In this document: in pieces, positions 1-7,283 of the stretch
Layout: each line of letters begins with the position of its first letter
Position numbering within the stretch: position 1 is the first letter of the stretch
NCBI GenBank assembly: GCA_035506135.1
Contig: DATJPY010000038.1
Span: 1-31,163, forward strand
DNA length: 31,163 nucleotides
Source of the DNA: DATJPY01 sp035506135
GTDB lineage: Bacteria; Myxococcota_A; UBA9160; PR03
Reading direction: 5' to 3'
Notes under the pieces: generated by a model
Told to the model about the DNA's origin: nothing
The model's database searches: none
Seen by the model: the letters and a program-made list of their open reading frames with translations, nothing else
Made by a program: the position numbers and the translations under genes

Positions 1-2
1 TC

Positions 3-233
3 ATCGAGACCTCGTGGTGGACGGAGGAGTGGTCGCGCGGCTGCTCGATGGCGCACTTCACGCTGGGGACGCTCACGCGCCACGGGCGGCTCTTGCGGGA
101 GCCCTTCGGGCGCGTGCACTGGGCCGGCACCGAGACGGCCACGGTCTCGCACGGCGCGATCGACGGTGCGGTCCGGTCCGGCGAGCGCGTCGCCGCGGAG
201 ATCCTCGAGCGCGTCGGCGAGCAGCGGCGATGA
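3..233 (+). CDS. Flavin-containing amine oxidase, C-terminal end (partial)
   Basis: The reading frame is open from the left edge and stops at 231-233, so only the last 76 residues are present. The stretch VHWAGTETATVSHGAIDGAV followed by RSGERVA is the C-terminal FAD-binding signature of the monoamine oxidase / flavin amine oxidase family: in these enzymes it closes over the flavin and ends in a helix. They oxidise amines with O2 to an imine and hydrogen peroxide. The substrate cannot be told from this fragment. The stop codon overlaps the next start (ATGA), so the two genes are probably translationally coupled. Family assignment is firm; specificity is unknown. Confidence 0.85.
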   Translation: METSWWTEEWSRGCSMAHFTLGTLTRHGRLLREPFGRVHWAGTETATVSHGAIDGAVRSGERVAAEILERVGEQRR

Positions 234-616
234 GCGTGCGCATCGTCCGCCTCGGCACGCCGCGAATTCGCGGCGAAAGCCTGCGCATCGGGACCGTCCG
301 GCATCCGCCCCGCGGCGTGCCGAAGAGCCAACACGCCGCGCAGGACTGGTACGACGTGTGGCTCCCCGAGCTCGCGCCGAGCGCGGCCACCGTGAAGCGC
401 GCGCAGGCGGCCGAGACCGATCGCGACTGGGCCGCCTTCGCGAGGAGGTACCGCCGCGAGATGTCGGCCCCGGAGAAGTCTCGCCTCCTCGATCTCCTCG
501 CCGCCCTGTCGCAGCGGTCCGACTTCTCGGTCGGCTGCTACTGTGCCGACGAGTCGCGCTGTCACCGTTCGGTGCTGCGGGCGCTGCTGCGGGAGCGGGG
601 CGCCCGAATCGTCTGA
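230..616 (+). CDS. DUF488 family protein
   Basis: A 128-residue protein. The ATG at 230 is chosen because it overlaps the upstream stop and because homology-like sequence begins at once (SVRIVRLGTPR). DUF488 features include the PRGVPKSQHAAQDWYDVWLPEL-type region near residues 25-47 and, near the C-terminus, GCYCADESRCHRSVL, where two cysteines and a histidine resemble a metal or thiol site. DUF488 proteins have no settled biochemical function. They are small, cytoplasmic and widespread. Length fits the family (about 115-150). It sits between an amine oxidase and a DUF2277 protein on the same strand, probably in one transcript. A longer in-frame start at 14 lies inside the oxidase gene and is rejected. 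Confidence 0.85.
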   Translation: MSVRIVRLGTPRIRGESLRIGTVRHPPRGVPKSQHAAQDWYDVWLPELAPSAATVKRAQAAETDRDWAAFARRYRREMSAPEKSRLLDLLAALSQRSDFSVGCYCADESRCHRSVLRALLRERGARIV

Positions 617-626
617 GGAGGACGCC

Positions 627-1394
627 ATGTGTCGCAACATCAAGACGCTCTTCAACTTCGAGCCTCCCGTCACCGACGAGGAGATCCGGGCGGCGTCGCT
701 GCAGTTCGTGCGCAAGCTGAGCGGCTTCACCCGGCCGTCGAAGGCGAACGAACCCGCCTTCGAGCTCGCGGTCGATCGCACCGCCGAGGTGGCGCGCGTC
801 CTCCTCGGATCGCTGGTGACCACCGCATCACCCCGCGATCGCGACGCGGAGGCCGCCAGGGCCCGGAAGCGGGCGGCGGTGCGGTTCGGCGTGCAGGCCG
901 GTGCGATCGCCTGCCTCGCCGCGCTTCCCGTGCTCGCCGGCGCGCTTCCCGCGCTCGCGGACCCCGCGGCCGACGCGGCGGCCCACTCGAAGGCGTTCGA
1001 GAAGGCCGTGAACGCGCGCGACGCGAAGGCGATCCTCGCGCTCTACGCCGCCGACGCGTACGTGGTCTGGCCGGGCCAGGGCGACGAGGCCCACGGCAAG
1101 GCCGCGATCGAGAAGCTCGTCGCCGACTTCCTGAAGGGGCTCCCGGCGGACACAAAGCTGACGCTCGAGTCCCAGACGGCGCTGCCGCTGGGCGGCGGAG
1201 AGATCGCGACGGTGGGACACTGGCGCCAGACCTTCACGGACCCCGACGGCAAGAAGGGGAGCGTCGCGATCCGCACCACGGAGATCATCGAGAAGGTGAA
1301 GGGGAAGACGCTCTACGTCGTCGATCACGCGTCGATCGGCCTGGGGCCCGAGCCGCCCGCTGCGGCGCAGAAGCCGGCCCGCGGACAGGAGTGA
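627..1394 (+). CDS. DUF2277 protein fused to a SnoaL-like (DUF4440-type) domain
   Basis: A 255-residue protein starting at ATG 627, seven bases or so after a strong GGAGG. Residues 1 to about 88 are a complete DUF2277 protein: the MCRNIKTLFNFEPP start, the VRKLSGFTRPSKANE core and the usual terminal RDRDAEAARARKRAAVRFG stretch. Without a stop, the frame then reads a hydrophobic, signal-peptide-like segment (residues about 89-112, ending in ALAD) and a SnoaL / NTF2-fold domain of the SgcJ/DUF4440 type (AFEKAVNARDAKAILALYAAD). DUF2277 is normally a stand-alone protein of about 90 residues of unknown role. The internal signal-like segment suggests two formerly separate genes. In-frame GTG codons at 879 and 891 could be separate starts for the second domain. 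Whether the product is one fused protein, with the hydrophobic part as a membrane anchor, cannot be decided from sequence. Confidence 0.8.
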   Translation: MCRNIKTLFNFEPPVTDEEIRAASLQFVRKLSGFTRPSKANEPAFELAVDRTAEVARVLLGSLVTTASPRDRDAEAARARKRAAVRFGVQAGAIACLAALPVLAGALPALADPAADAAAHSKAFEKAVNARDAKAILALYAADAYVVWPGQGDEAHGKAAIEKLVADFLKGLPADTKLTLESQTALPLGGGEIATVGHWRQTFTDPDGKKGSVAIRTTEIIEKVKGKTLYVVDHASIGLGPEPPAAAQKPARGQE

Positions 1395-1429
1395 TACCTT
1401 CTCGCGACGCAGAGTCGGGAGGTCCACCC

Positions 1430-1690
1430 TTGACCGATCCCGTGGAAGCGCTGGTGCTCGATCTCCTCGAGTGGATCGGTCCGCACCCGAGGACGTACGC
1501 CGAGGTGATCGACGCGTGGCGCACCTCGTGCCCTCGCCTTCCCGTCTGGGAGGATGCGCAGGACCGCGGCCTGGTCGAGCAGCGGCATCGGCCCGGCGGG
1601 GCGACACTCGTCTGCGTGACGCCGCTCGGGCGGGAGCTCCTCGGGAAGCATCGCCCGAGCCGATTGCAACCGGCGGCCGAGCGCGCATGA
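1430..1690 (+). CDS. Small conserved hypothetical protein, winged-helix-like
   Basis: An 86-residue protein. TTG at 1430 is preferred because GGGAGG (1417-1422) lies seven bases upstream; an in-frame GTG at 1391 overlapping the previous stop is the alternative. The sequence EALVLDLLEWIGPHPRTYAEV, then WRTSCPRLPVWEDAQDRGLV and a beta-hairpin-like LVCVTPLGRELL, looks like a small winged-helix fold. No catalytic motif is visible. I recognise it only as a short hypothetical protein. Its stop overlaps the next ATG (ATGA). Codon use becomes less GC-biased at its very end, close to the disturbed 5' end of trmO. Confidence 0.6.
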   Translation: MTDPVEALVLDLLEWIGPHPRTYAEVIDAWRTSCPRLPVWEDAQDRGLVEQRHRPGGATLVCVTPLGRELLGKHRPSRLQPAAERA

Positions 1691-2277
1691 GCGAGGGTGA
1701 CCGCGGAGCGCGGGCACCTGCTCGGCGACGTCCCCGGCCTCTTCCTGGTGGCGGGCGCGCTCGCGGCGCTGACGCCCCGCGCGGCGAAGGGACCTGCGAG
1801 GAATCCCCGGCGTCGGGCGCGGGCGGCTTCTCGCTGCGCCCGATCGGCTTCGTCCGCTCGCCCGTGACCGAGCCGGTCGACGACGGCTGGGGCGCGGTCG
1901 AGTCGAAGATCGCACTCGAGCCCGAGTACAGGGCAGGCCTGCGCGGTCTCGGCGAGTTCTCGCACGTGGTCGTGGTCGCGCTGCTGCACGGAGCGCGCTT
2001 CGATCCCGCCCGCCATCTCGTCCGCCGCCCGCGCGGCCTCGCCGAGATGCCGGAGCTCGGCATCTTCGCGCAGCGCGCCAAGGACCGCCCCAACCCGCTC
2101 GGCATCACGGTGGTCCCGCTGCTTGCGGTCGAGCCCGACGGCATCTCGGTGCGCGGCCTCGACGCGATCGACGGGACGCCGGTCCTCGATCTCAAGCCCT
2201 ACTTCCCGGAGTTCGACTCCGCGCGCGACGCCGTCGTCCCCGGCTGGGTGGAGCGGCTCATGCGCGGCTACTTCTGA
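1687..2277 (+). CDS. trmO: TrmO (TsaA-like) tRNA t6A37 N6-methyltransferase
   Basis: From about residue 48 this is a complete TsaA/TrmO protein: SLRPIGFVRSPVTEPVDDGW at the start, the family signature GIFAQRAKDRPNPLGITVV, and VRGLDAIDGTPVLDLKPYFP. TrmO uses S-adenosylmethionine to methylate N6-threonylcarbamoyladenosine at position 37 of certain tRNAs. The predicted start (ATG 1687, overlapping the upstream stop) adds some 48 Arg/Pro/Gly-rich residues unlike the family. In that stretch third codon positions are poor in G/C, while another frame from GTG 1697 is almost perfectly GC3-biased up to about 1790. No ATG, GTG or TTG lies between there and the conserved core. A frameshift or gene remnant at the 5' end is therefore likely, and the true N-terminus is uncertain. 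Function call is firm. Confidence 0.8.
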   Translation: MSEGDRGARAPARRRPRPLPGGGRARGADAPRGEGTCEESPASGAGGFSLRPIGFVRSPVTEPVDDGWGAVESKIALEPEYRAGLRGLGEFSHVVVVALLHGARFDPARHLVRRPRGLAEMPELGIFAQRAKDRPNPLGITVVPLLAVEPDGISVRGLDAIDGTPVLDLKPYFPEFDSARDAVVPGWVERLMRGYF

Positions 2278-2304
2278 GGCTTCCTGCGTCGACGCTGATC
2301 CGGG

Positions 2305-2670
2305 TCAGCGCCGCGGCTCCATCAGCTCCAGCCGGTTGCCGAACGGGTCGTAGACGTAGATGCGGTCGTAGCCCTCGAGGGGCTCGTCGTCGACGAGCCG
2401 ATAGCCGCCCGCGCGCAGGCGCTCGACCAGCGTCGGAAGGTCCTCGACGAGCAGCGCCGGGTGGGCCTTGCGCGCGGGGCGGAACTCGGGGTCGACGCCG
2501 AGGTGGATCTTCACGGTGTCGCTCTCGAACCAGCATCCGCCGCGCGCCGCCAGGTGCGGCGGCTTCGGCTTCTCGGGGAGCCCGAGCGCCTCCGCGTAGA
2601 ACGCGCGCGCGCGCGCCTCCTCGCCGGCCGGCATCGCGAGCTGCACGTGATCGAGGCTGCGCAGTCGCAT
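2305..2670 (-). CDS. VOC (glyoxalase/dioxygenase superfamily) protein
   Basis: A 121-residue protein starting at ATG 2670 with GGGAG just upstream; a longer in-frame start adds a non-conserved Arg-rich leader and is rejected. It has the two beta-alpha-beta-beta-beta modules of the vicinal oxygen chelate fold: LRSLDHVQLAMPAGEEARAR, FYAEALGLPE, then VDPEFRPARKAHPALLVEDL, and the closing YVYDPFGNRLELMEP typical of glyoxalase I-like proteins. The first-module H and the final E are plausible metal ligands. Many such proteins are simple bleomycin-resistance-like or glyoxalase-like enzymes, and the substrate is not evident. It is the last gene of a leftward set beginning with the Ddn-like oxidoreductase and converges on trmO across 27 bases. 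Confidence 0.8.
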   Translation of the reverse strand: MRLRSLDHVQLAMPAGEEARARAFYAEALGLPEKPKPPHLAARGGCWFESDTVKIHLGVDPEFRPARKAHPALLVEDLPTLVERLRAGGYRLVDDEPLEGYDRIYVYDPFGNRLELMEPRR

Positions 2671-2723
2671 CGGAGCTCCCGGAGCGCTCTTCCACGGATA
2701 GCACGCGCGGGCCCGGGAAGGGC

Positions 2724-3176
2724 TCAGCCGCGCGCGATCTCGATCGCGACGAAGGCGACGATCGCCGCAAGGCACAGCAGGTGGTCGCGGCAGATCGACC
2801 GCGCGAGCGCGCTCTGGGTCTCGGGAGGATCGCGGCGCGCGCCGAGGCGCACGGCGTTCGGGAAGACGCGGCGCGCCGCGAGGACCAGCGGCGCCGCGAG
2901 GAGGAGCAGCGAGGTGACTCGCAGTGCAAACGGGCCCGCGCCGTGGAAGAGCTGGATGAAGGTCGCGAAGGCCGCAGCGCCCATCACGAGGCCCACGAGC
3001 CGTCCCATCGGATCGGCCTCGGTGGTGACGCGGCGGTAGTAGGCGGCGATCGAGGACAGCACCGGCTCGGGCAGCGCGGGGGCATCCCGGTGGGGCCGCA
3101 CCTGTACGTCGAACATCAGGTCCATCCAGAGGACCGCGAGCAGGAAGCCGCCGCAGGAGGTGATGAACGCCGTCAC
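2724..3176 (-). CDS. Hypothetical integral membrane protein, about four helices
   Basis: A 150-residue protein. The GTG at 3176 is chosen because AAAGG lies five bases upstream and because it follows the Ddn-like gene by 20 bases. Hydrophobic segments are visible at about residues 2-20 (FITSCGGFLLAVLWMDLMFD), 55-75, 80-97 and 130-147. Between the first two is a cytoplasmic-looking stretch with YYRRVTTEADPMGRLVG. I do not recognise a named family, although the WMDLMFDVQV segment and four-helix layout resemble short uncharacterised proteobacterial membrane proteins. Co-orientation and tight spacing suggest co-transcription with the upstream oxidoreductase. Confidence 0.65.
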   Translation of the reverse strand: MTAFITSCGGFLLAVLWMDLMFDVQVRPHRDAPALPEPVLSSIAAYYRRVTTEADPMGRLVGLVMGAAAFATFIQLFHGAGPFALRVTSLLLLAAPLVLAARRVFPNAVRLGARRDPPETQSALARSICRDHLLCLAAIVAFVAIEIARG

Positions 3177-3196
3177 GCCAACCTTTCTGGGCGCCG

Positions 3197-3649
3197 CTAG
3201 CGCTTCGCCACCAGCTCGAAGGTGGGGTAGTCCCGTGCGAGCGGGACGAAGGCGTCGCGCGGCGAGCCGGCCGGCACCGGGAAGAAGCGCTGGACCGAGC
3301 GCTTGAACGCGTCGAGGTAGGCCTTCAGCACCTCGGGCTTCTCGTCGTCGCCGAGCTCGCGCAGCGCGAGCTCCTCGCTGCGCGACCCCTTCCGCAGCGT
3401 CACCTGACCGCTCGACCGGGCGTTGCGCACCCACTGCGTCTCGCCGCGCGGAGCCACCAGGTAGCGCCGCGGCCCCAGTCGGACGACATCGACCGGTGTC
3501 GAGTACAGGCGGCCGCTCTTCCGGCCGCGCACCTCGAGCACGAAGTTGTGCGCGAAGCCGATGCCGGCGCCGACCAAGGCGCCGTAGACGCGGCTGAACC
3601 ATCGGTCCAGCGCGGCGGGGCGATCGAAGCGGCGGGTCTCGTCGGCCAT
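3197..3649 (-). CDS. Ddn-like nitroreductase / F420-type oxidoreductase
   Basis: A 150-residue protein from ATG 3649, with GAGGTGG as ribosome binding site. It matches the deazaflavin (F420)-dependent nitroreductase (Ddn) family in length and in landmarks: LEVRGRKSGRLYSTPVDVV, RRYLVAPRGETQWVRNAR, and a terminal YPTFELV. In this split-barrel fold the GRKSGR region and the following Lys/Arg contact the F420 phosphate and tail. Relatives reduce quinones or nitro compounds using F420H2. Some members of the wider split-barrel fold use FMN or F420 differently, so cofactor use here is inferred. It heads a leftward trio and is divergent from prc across 167 bases. Confidence 0.8.
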   Translation of the reverse strand: MADETRRFDRPAALDRWFSRVYGALVGAGIGFAHNFVLEVRGRKSGRLYSTPVDVVRLGPRRYLVAPRGETQWVRNARSSGQVTLRKGSRSEELALRELGDDEKPEVLKAYLDAFKRSVQRFFPVPAGSPRDAFVPLARDYPTFELVAKR

Positions 3650-3708
3650 CGGTCCACCTCGGGGCGTGCGCTCGAAGCCCTCTGTCGCTCGCGCGAGTCC
3701 GCCGGCGA

Positions 3709-3779
3709 CCGGCTGCGTCCCCGGGGAGCGGCAGATGACGCGCAGCCGGCTCCCCGGTCGCCCCGGCTGCGTCCCCGGG
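3709..3779. repeat. 17-bp direct repeat with an embedded inverted repeat
   Basis: In the 167-bp gap between the Ddn-like gene and prc, the 17-mer CCGGCTGCGTCCCCGGG occurs twice exactly (3709-3725 and 3763-3779, 54 bases apart). Between and overlapping them, CCGGGGAGC (3721-3729) pairs with GCTCCCCGG (3749-3757) around a 19-base loop. This may be a local duplication, or a regulatory structure in the divergent intergenic region. Nothing else in the gap looks coding. Confidence 0.6.
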
Positions 3780-3802
3780 CTGCATCGCTCCGGCCGCGCG
3801 GT

Positions 3803-3808
3803 TATCCT
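3803..3808 (+). promoter_or_regulatory. Candidate -10 element for prc (leaderless)
   Basis: TATCCT ends eight bases before the prc ATG, with no purine-rich ribosome binding site between them. If it is a -10 hexamer the transcript would start at or next to the ATG. The same arrangement precedes the DHH gene, ppsR and leuS in this window. No convincing -35 is visible. Confidence 0.4.
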
Positions 3809-3816
3809 GCGGCGCC

Positions 3817-5880
3817 ATGATGAAGGCCCGGCGGCTCCCCCGCCACGCGCTGCTCGCCATACTCCTCCTGGTCGCCACGCTCCCGCTCGCCTCGACGCGC
3901 GCAGCGGAGGTTCACAGCGGTCCGCTCCCCGGCGCCCCGCAGGGGGAACACCTCACCTGCGACGAGCTGCCCCGTCTCATGGGAACGTTCCTGCAGAACC
4001 ACGTGCACTACCGCGCGCTCACCCTCGAGCTGAAGGAGCGGGTTGCGGACTCGCACGTGCGCGCGCTCGACCCGTCGCGCTCGCTGCTGCTCGAGTCCGA
4101 CGCGCAGCAGCTCCGCGAGGCGACCGGCGGCGTCTTCGCCGCGCTCTCGCGGCAGGACTGCACACTGCTCGACTCGATGCACCAGATGACGATCCGGAAG
4201 TACCGCGAGCTCGAGGCCTTCGTGCGGGACTACGTGTCGCGCAAGGACTACCAGATCGACCGCTCGGCCACGCTGGTGCTCGATCCCGACAAGCGCGGGT
4301 TCCCGAAGACCGCCGCCGAGCGCGACGACCTGAACCGCAAGATGGTCCACTTCCAGATGTCGAACTACGTGGCGGGCGGCATGCCGCTGGCCGAGGCCAA
4401 GCAGAAGCTGATCCACCGCTACGAGCTCGCGACCCGCCGCGCCGAGGAGATGAAGCCCGAGGACATCTACGGCCGCTTCCTCGAGGCCTTCGCGTCGTCG
4501 CTCGACCCGCACTCCTCCTACCTGAGCCAGGACAGCCTCGAGGACTTCAAGATCCACATGGGGCTCTCGCTCGAGGGCATCGGGGCGGTGCTCTCCTCGC
4601 GCGACGGCTACACGGTGGTCGAGGAGGTGGTCCCGGGCGGAGCGGCGGAGCTGTCCGGCCTGCTCAAGCCCAAGGACAAGATCATCGCCGTCGGCCAGGA
4701 CAGCGGCGAGATGGTCGACGTGATCGACATGGACCTGCGCGACGTGGTGCACATGATCCGCGGCAAGAAGGGCTCGGCGGTTCGCCTCACCGTGCTGCGC
4801 CAGGGCGCCAACACCGAGCGCGTGTCGATGCGGCTGATGCGCGACAAGATCAACCTGGAGGAGCAGGCCGCGAAGCTGCGCTTCGTCCAGGTCGAGGCCG
4901 GCGGCAAGAGCTACAAGCTCGCGGTGCTCGACCTGCCGTCGTTCTACGGCGACAAGGATCCCGGAACCCGCCAGGCGACCGACGACGTGGCGCGCCTGCT
5001 GGCGCAGGTGAAGGCCGAGAAGCCCGACGGCATGCTGCTCGACCTCTCGCGCAACGGCGGCGGGCTGCTCGAGTACGCGGTGCGCATCAGCGGCTACTTC
5101 CTGACCAAGGGCGGCGTCGTCGCGGTCGGCGACTCCGACGAGCACAGCCAGGTGCTCGACGACCCCGACGACAGCATCCAGTTCTCGGGGCCGCTCGTCA
5201 TCCTGACCTCTCGGGTCACGGCGTCGGCGGCGGAGATCCTGGCGGGCGCGATGAAGGACTACCACCGCGCCCTGATCGTCGGCGACGAGCACACCTTCGG
5301 GAAGGGCAGCGTGCAGACGGTTGCGCCGCTGCCGCCCGGCCTCGGCGCGCTCAAGCTCACCACGGCGCTCTTCTTCCGACCCGGCGGCGAGTCGACCCAG
5401 CAGGTCGGCGTGGCCTCCGACATCGTCCTGCCCTCGCTGACCGACATCGACGACCTCGGCGAGAAGGCACAGCCCTACTCGCTCCCTGCCCAGTCGATCC
5501 ACTCCTTCCTCGACGCGAAGGCGAAGCAGCGCGGCTTCGAGCCGGTGCAGGCCGACACCGTAACGCTCCTGGCGCAGCGCTCGAAGGAGCGCGTGGCGAG
5601 CGACCAGAAGTTCGCCGAGGTCGAGAAGGAGCTCGCGACGCAGCGCGAGAACGAGGGCGTGGTGAAGGTCGCCGACCTGCTCGACAAGAAGCCGGACGCG
5701 GCGACCGCGGCCGACGCCGGCGCGGCCGCAGGGGTCGGCACCGACGCTCCGACGCCGGCGGGCTCGCTGCCGGGCGGGCTGGGCGGCCCCAAGGAGCCCG
5801 ACTCGCCGCAGCTCACGGAGGCCCTGCACATCCTCGCCGACTACGTCGCGGCGAGCCGCCACGTGGCGCTGAATCCGTAG
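3817..5880 (+). CDS. prc: Carboxy-terminal (tail-specific) protease Prc, S41 family
   Basis: A 687-residue protein with a cleavable-looking signal peptide (residues 1-30, ending ASTRAAE), so it acts in the periplasm. A Prc-type N-terminal region is followed by a PDZ domain (about 249-335, LEGIGAVLSSRDGYTVVEEV) that would bind substrate C-termini. The S41 core (about 360-545) carries the Ser-Lys dyad: S470 in TASAAEI and K496 in TFGKGSVQ. The 26-residue spacing is one longer than the 25 in E. coli Prc (S430/K455) because of an extra residue in GDEHTFGKG. A C-terminal tail (about 590-687) is Ala/Pro/Gly-rich. Prc proteases trim or degrade envelope proteins. It is transcribed alone and ends one base from the convergent CYTH gene. 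Either ATG 3817 or the adjacent ATG 3820 could start it. Confidence 0.9.
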   Translation: MMKARRLPRHALLAILLLVATLPLASTRAAEVHSGPLPGAPQGEHLTCDELPRLMGTFLQNHVHYRALTLELKERVADSHVRALDPSRSLLLESDAQQLREATGGVFAALSRQDCTLLDSMHQMTIRKYRELEAFVRDYVSRKDYQIDRSATLVLDPDKRGFPKTAAERDDLNRKMVHFQMSNYVAGGMPLAEAKQKLIHRYELATRRAEEMKPEDIYGRFLEAFASSLDPHSSYLSQDSLEDFKIHMGLSLEGIGAVLSSRDGYTVVEEVVPGGAAELSGLLKPKDKIIAVGQDSGEMVDVIDMDLRDVVHMIRGKKGSAVRLTVLRQGANTERVSMRLMRDKINLEEQAAKLRFVQVEAGGKSYKLAVLDLPSFYGDKDPGTRQATDDVARLLAQVKAEKPDGMLLDLSRNGGGLLEYAVRISGYFLTKGGVVAVGDSDEHSQVLDDPDDSIQFSGPLVILTSRVTASAAEILAGAMKDYHRALIVGDEHTFGKGSVQTVAPLPPGLGALKLTTALFFRPGGESTQQVGVASDIVLPSLTDIDDLGEKAQPYSLPAQSIHSFLDAKAKQRGFEPVQADTVTLLAQRSKERVASDQKFAEVEKELATQRENEGVVKVADLLDKKPDAATAADAGAAAGVGTDAPTPAGSLPGGLGGPKEPDSPQLTEALHILADYVAASRHVALNP

Positions 5881-5881
5881 G

Positions 5882-6349
5882 TCAGGGCTTCACGCGAGCT
5901 AGACGAGCGTTGGTGTAGGTCGGGTCGTCGGTCACGTCGGTCCACGACTCGACCCAGCGCGGCCGGTGCGCCTCCATGAAGCGCGCCCGCGCCGCCGCGT
6001 CGCGCAGGTCCGGGCCCTCGCCCGGCCGGAGCTCGAGCTCGACCAGCACGATCTCGACCGGCCACTCGAGGCGATCGACCTCGAGCCGGCCCTCCACCGA
6101 GCGCCGCTTCTCGACGCGCGGAAGCGGGAGCCGCAGCAGGGCGTCCGCGAGCGGGCCGGGGATGCGCCGCTCCCACTCGTAGCGCCCGTCGCCGCGCGGG
6201 AGCTTCAGCGTGAGGCGCGCGCCGCTCCCCTCCTTGCGGCGGACCCGCAGCGTGACCCGCCCGCGGAGCACGTAGGCCTGCTCGATGCGCGCGCCTCCGG
6301 GCGGCGGTCGCCCTGCGGTCACACGGAAGCGGATCTCTCTCTCGATCAT
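5882..6349 (-). CDS. CYTH domain protein
   Basis: A 155-residue protein from ATG 6349. It begins MIEREIRFRV, a variant of the family's ExExK triphosphate-binding signature with Arg in the Lys position. Charged strands characteristic of the triphosphate tunnel fold follow: VTLRVRRKEGSGARLTLKLP, YEWERRIP, RRSVEGRLEVDRLEW and IVLVELELRPGE. The alternating charged residues line the tunnel and bind two divalent metals. CYTH proteins include thiamine triphosphatases, inorganic tripolyphosphatases and class IV adenylyl cyclases. Tripolyphosphatase activity is the likeliest for a stand-alone bacterial member, but this is inference. It has its own promoter region, shared divergently with the DHH gene (82-bp gap). 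Confidence 0.8.
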   Translation of the reverse strand: MIEREIRFRVTAGRPPPGGARIEQAYVLRGRVTLRVRRKEGSGARLTLKLPRGDGRYEWERRIPGPLADALLRLPLPRVEKRRSVEGRLEVDRLEWPVEIVLVELELRPGEGPDLRDAAARARFMEAHRPRWVESWTDVTDDPTYTNARLARVKP

Positions 6350-6419
6350 CCGTCGACTTCGCTCGCTGCGGTCGTCGGTCCAGACGATCGCCTTCGCGGC
6401 GCTTGAGGCACCTTGCCGC

Positions 6420-6425
6420 TAAGCT
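6420..6425 (+). promoter_or_regulatory. Candidate -10 element for the DHH gene (leaderless)
   Basis: TAAGCT ends six bases before ATG 6432 and no Shine-Dalgarno sequence is present. It fits the TAnnnT pattern seen before prc, ppsR and leuS. No -35 match is evident. Confidence 0.35.
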
Positions 6426-6431
6426 CGCCCG

Positions 6432-7283
6432 ATGCGGCGCATCTGCTTCTTCCACGCGGGCTGTCCCGACGGCTTCGGCGCCGCCTGGGCGATCTGGAAG
6501 GCCTGGGGACCGACGGGAGAGTACCGCCCGCGCGGTCACGACGACCCGGTGCGGGCGTCCGACTTCGCGGGCGATCAGGTCGTGTTCGCCGACATCGCGC
6601 CGCCCAACGGCCCGCTTCGCCAGCTCGGCGAGAAGGCGGCTCAGGTGGTCGTGCTCGACCATCACGTCTCGGCGTTCGAGCGCTTTCGCGCCGAGCGGGG
6701 CCTGGCCGAGGAGCTGGAGGCGCAGGGCCACGTCGTGCGCTTCGACCTCGGCCACTCGGGCGCCATGCTGGCCTGGGAGCACTTCCACCCCGGCGAGCCG
6801 CCGCCGCCGCTCCTGGCCTACGTCGAGGACCAGGACCTGTGGCGCTGGCAGCTTCCGGACTCGGAGGCGGTGAGCGCGGCGCTCGGCTCCTACCCGCGCC
6901 GCCTCGACGTCTGGGATCGCCTGGCGTCGGAGCCGATCGAGCGGCTCGCGGCCGAGGGGCAGCCGATCGTGCGCGCCCAGCGCATCGAAGTCGAGCGCGC
7001 GCTGCAGAACGCCCATCCGATCGCGCTCGGCACGCTGCGCCTCGAGGCGGTCAACGCGCTCTTCCTGCGCAGCACGATCGGCCACGAGCTCGCGAAGCGG
7101 CACGCCTACGGGACGCCGTGCGGGCTGGTCTACCGCATCACGGCGCGGCGGGTCGACTGCTCGCTCTACTCGCTCGGCGACTTCGACGTCGCGGCGCTCG
7201 CCGCGCGCTACGGCGGCGGCGGACACCGCAACGCGGCCGGCTTCCACCTCGCGCTCTCGGAGTGGCTCGCGAGCTTCGTCTAG
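6432..7283 (+). CDS. DHH/DHHA1 family phosphoesterase
   Basis: A 283-residue protein. The N-terminal FHAGCPDGFGAAWA (H8, D13) is the first metal-binding motif, LDHHVSAFE (D76-H77-H78) is the namesake DHH motif, H108 lies in DLGHSGAML, and YVEDQDLWRWQLP supplies the next acidic residues. The C-terminal substrate-binding DHHA1 motif is GGGGHRNAAGFHL (about 258-270). Family members are Mn2+-dependent phosphodiesterases acting on nanoRNA, pAp, cyclic dinucleotides or short DNA. The short two-domain form without regulatory domains resembles NrnA-like and oligoribonuclease-like members, but the substrate cannot be assigned. It converges on the BolA gene, the two stop codons sharing the CTAG at 7280-7283. 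Confidence 0.85.
   Translation: MRRICFFHAGCPDGFGAAWAIWKAWGPTGEYRPRGHDDPVRASDFAGDQVVFADIAPPNGPLRQLGEKAAQVVVLDHHVSAFERFRAERGLAEELEAQGHVVRFDLGHSGAMLAWEHFHPGEPPPPLLAYVEDQDLWRWQLPDSEAVSAALGSYPRRLDVWDRLASEPIERLAAEGQPIVRAQRIEVERALQNAHPIALGTLRLEAVNALFLRSTIGHELAKRHAYGTPCGLVYRITARRVDCSLYSLGDFDVAALAARYGGGGHRNAAGFHLALSEWLASFV

Noticed and set aside
3802..5862. A 686-codon frame antisense to prc
   Set aside because: It mirrors the prc gene almost exactly and shows no domain; it is a codon-bias shadow.
6350..6431. Partial resemblance of the CYTH-DHH gap (GACTTCGCTCGCTGCGGTCG) to the reverse complement of the leuS insert
   Set aside because: Only short stretches match and without the CCGCC-GGA-GGCGG palindrome; too weak to call a second repeat copy.
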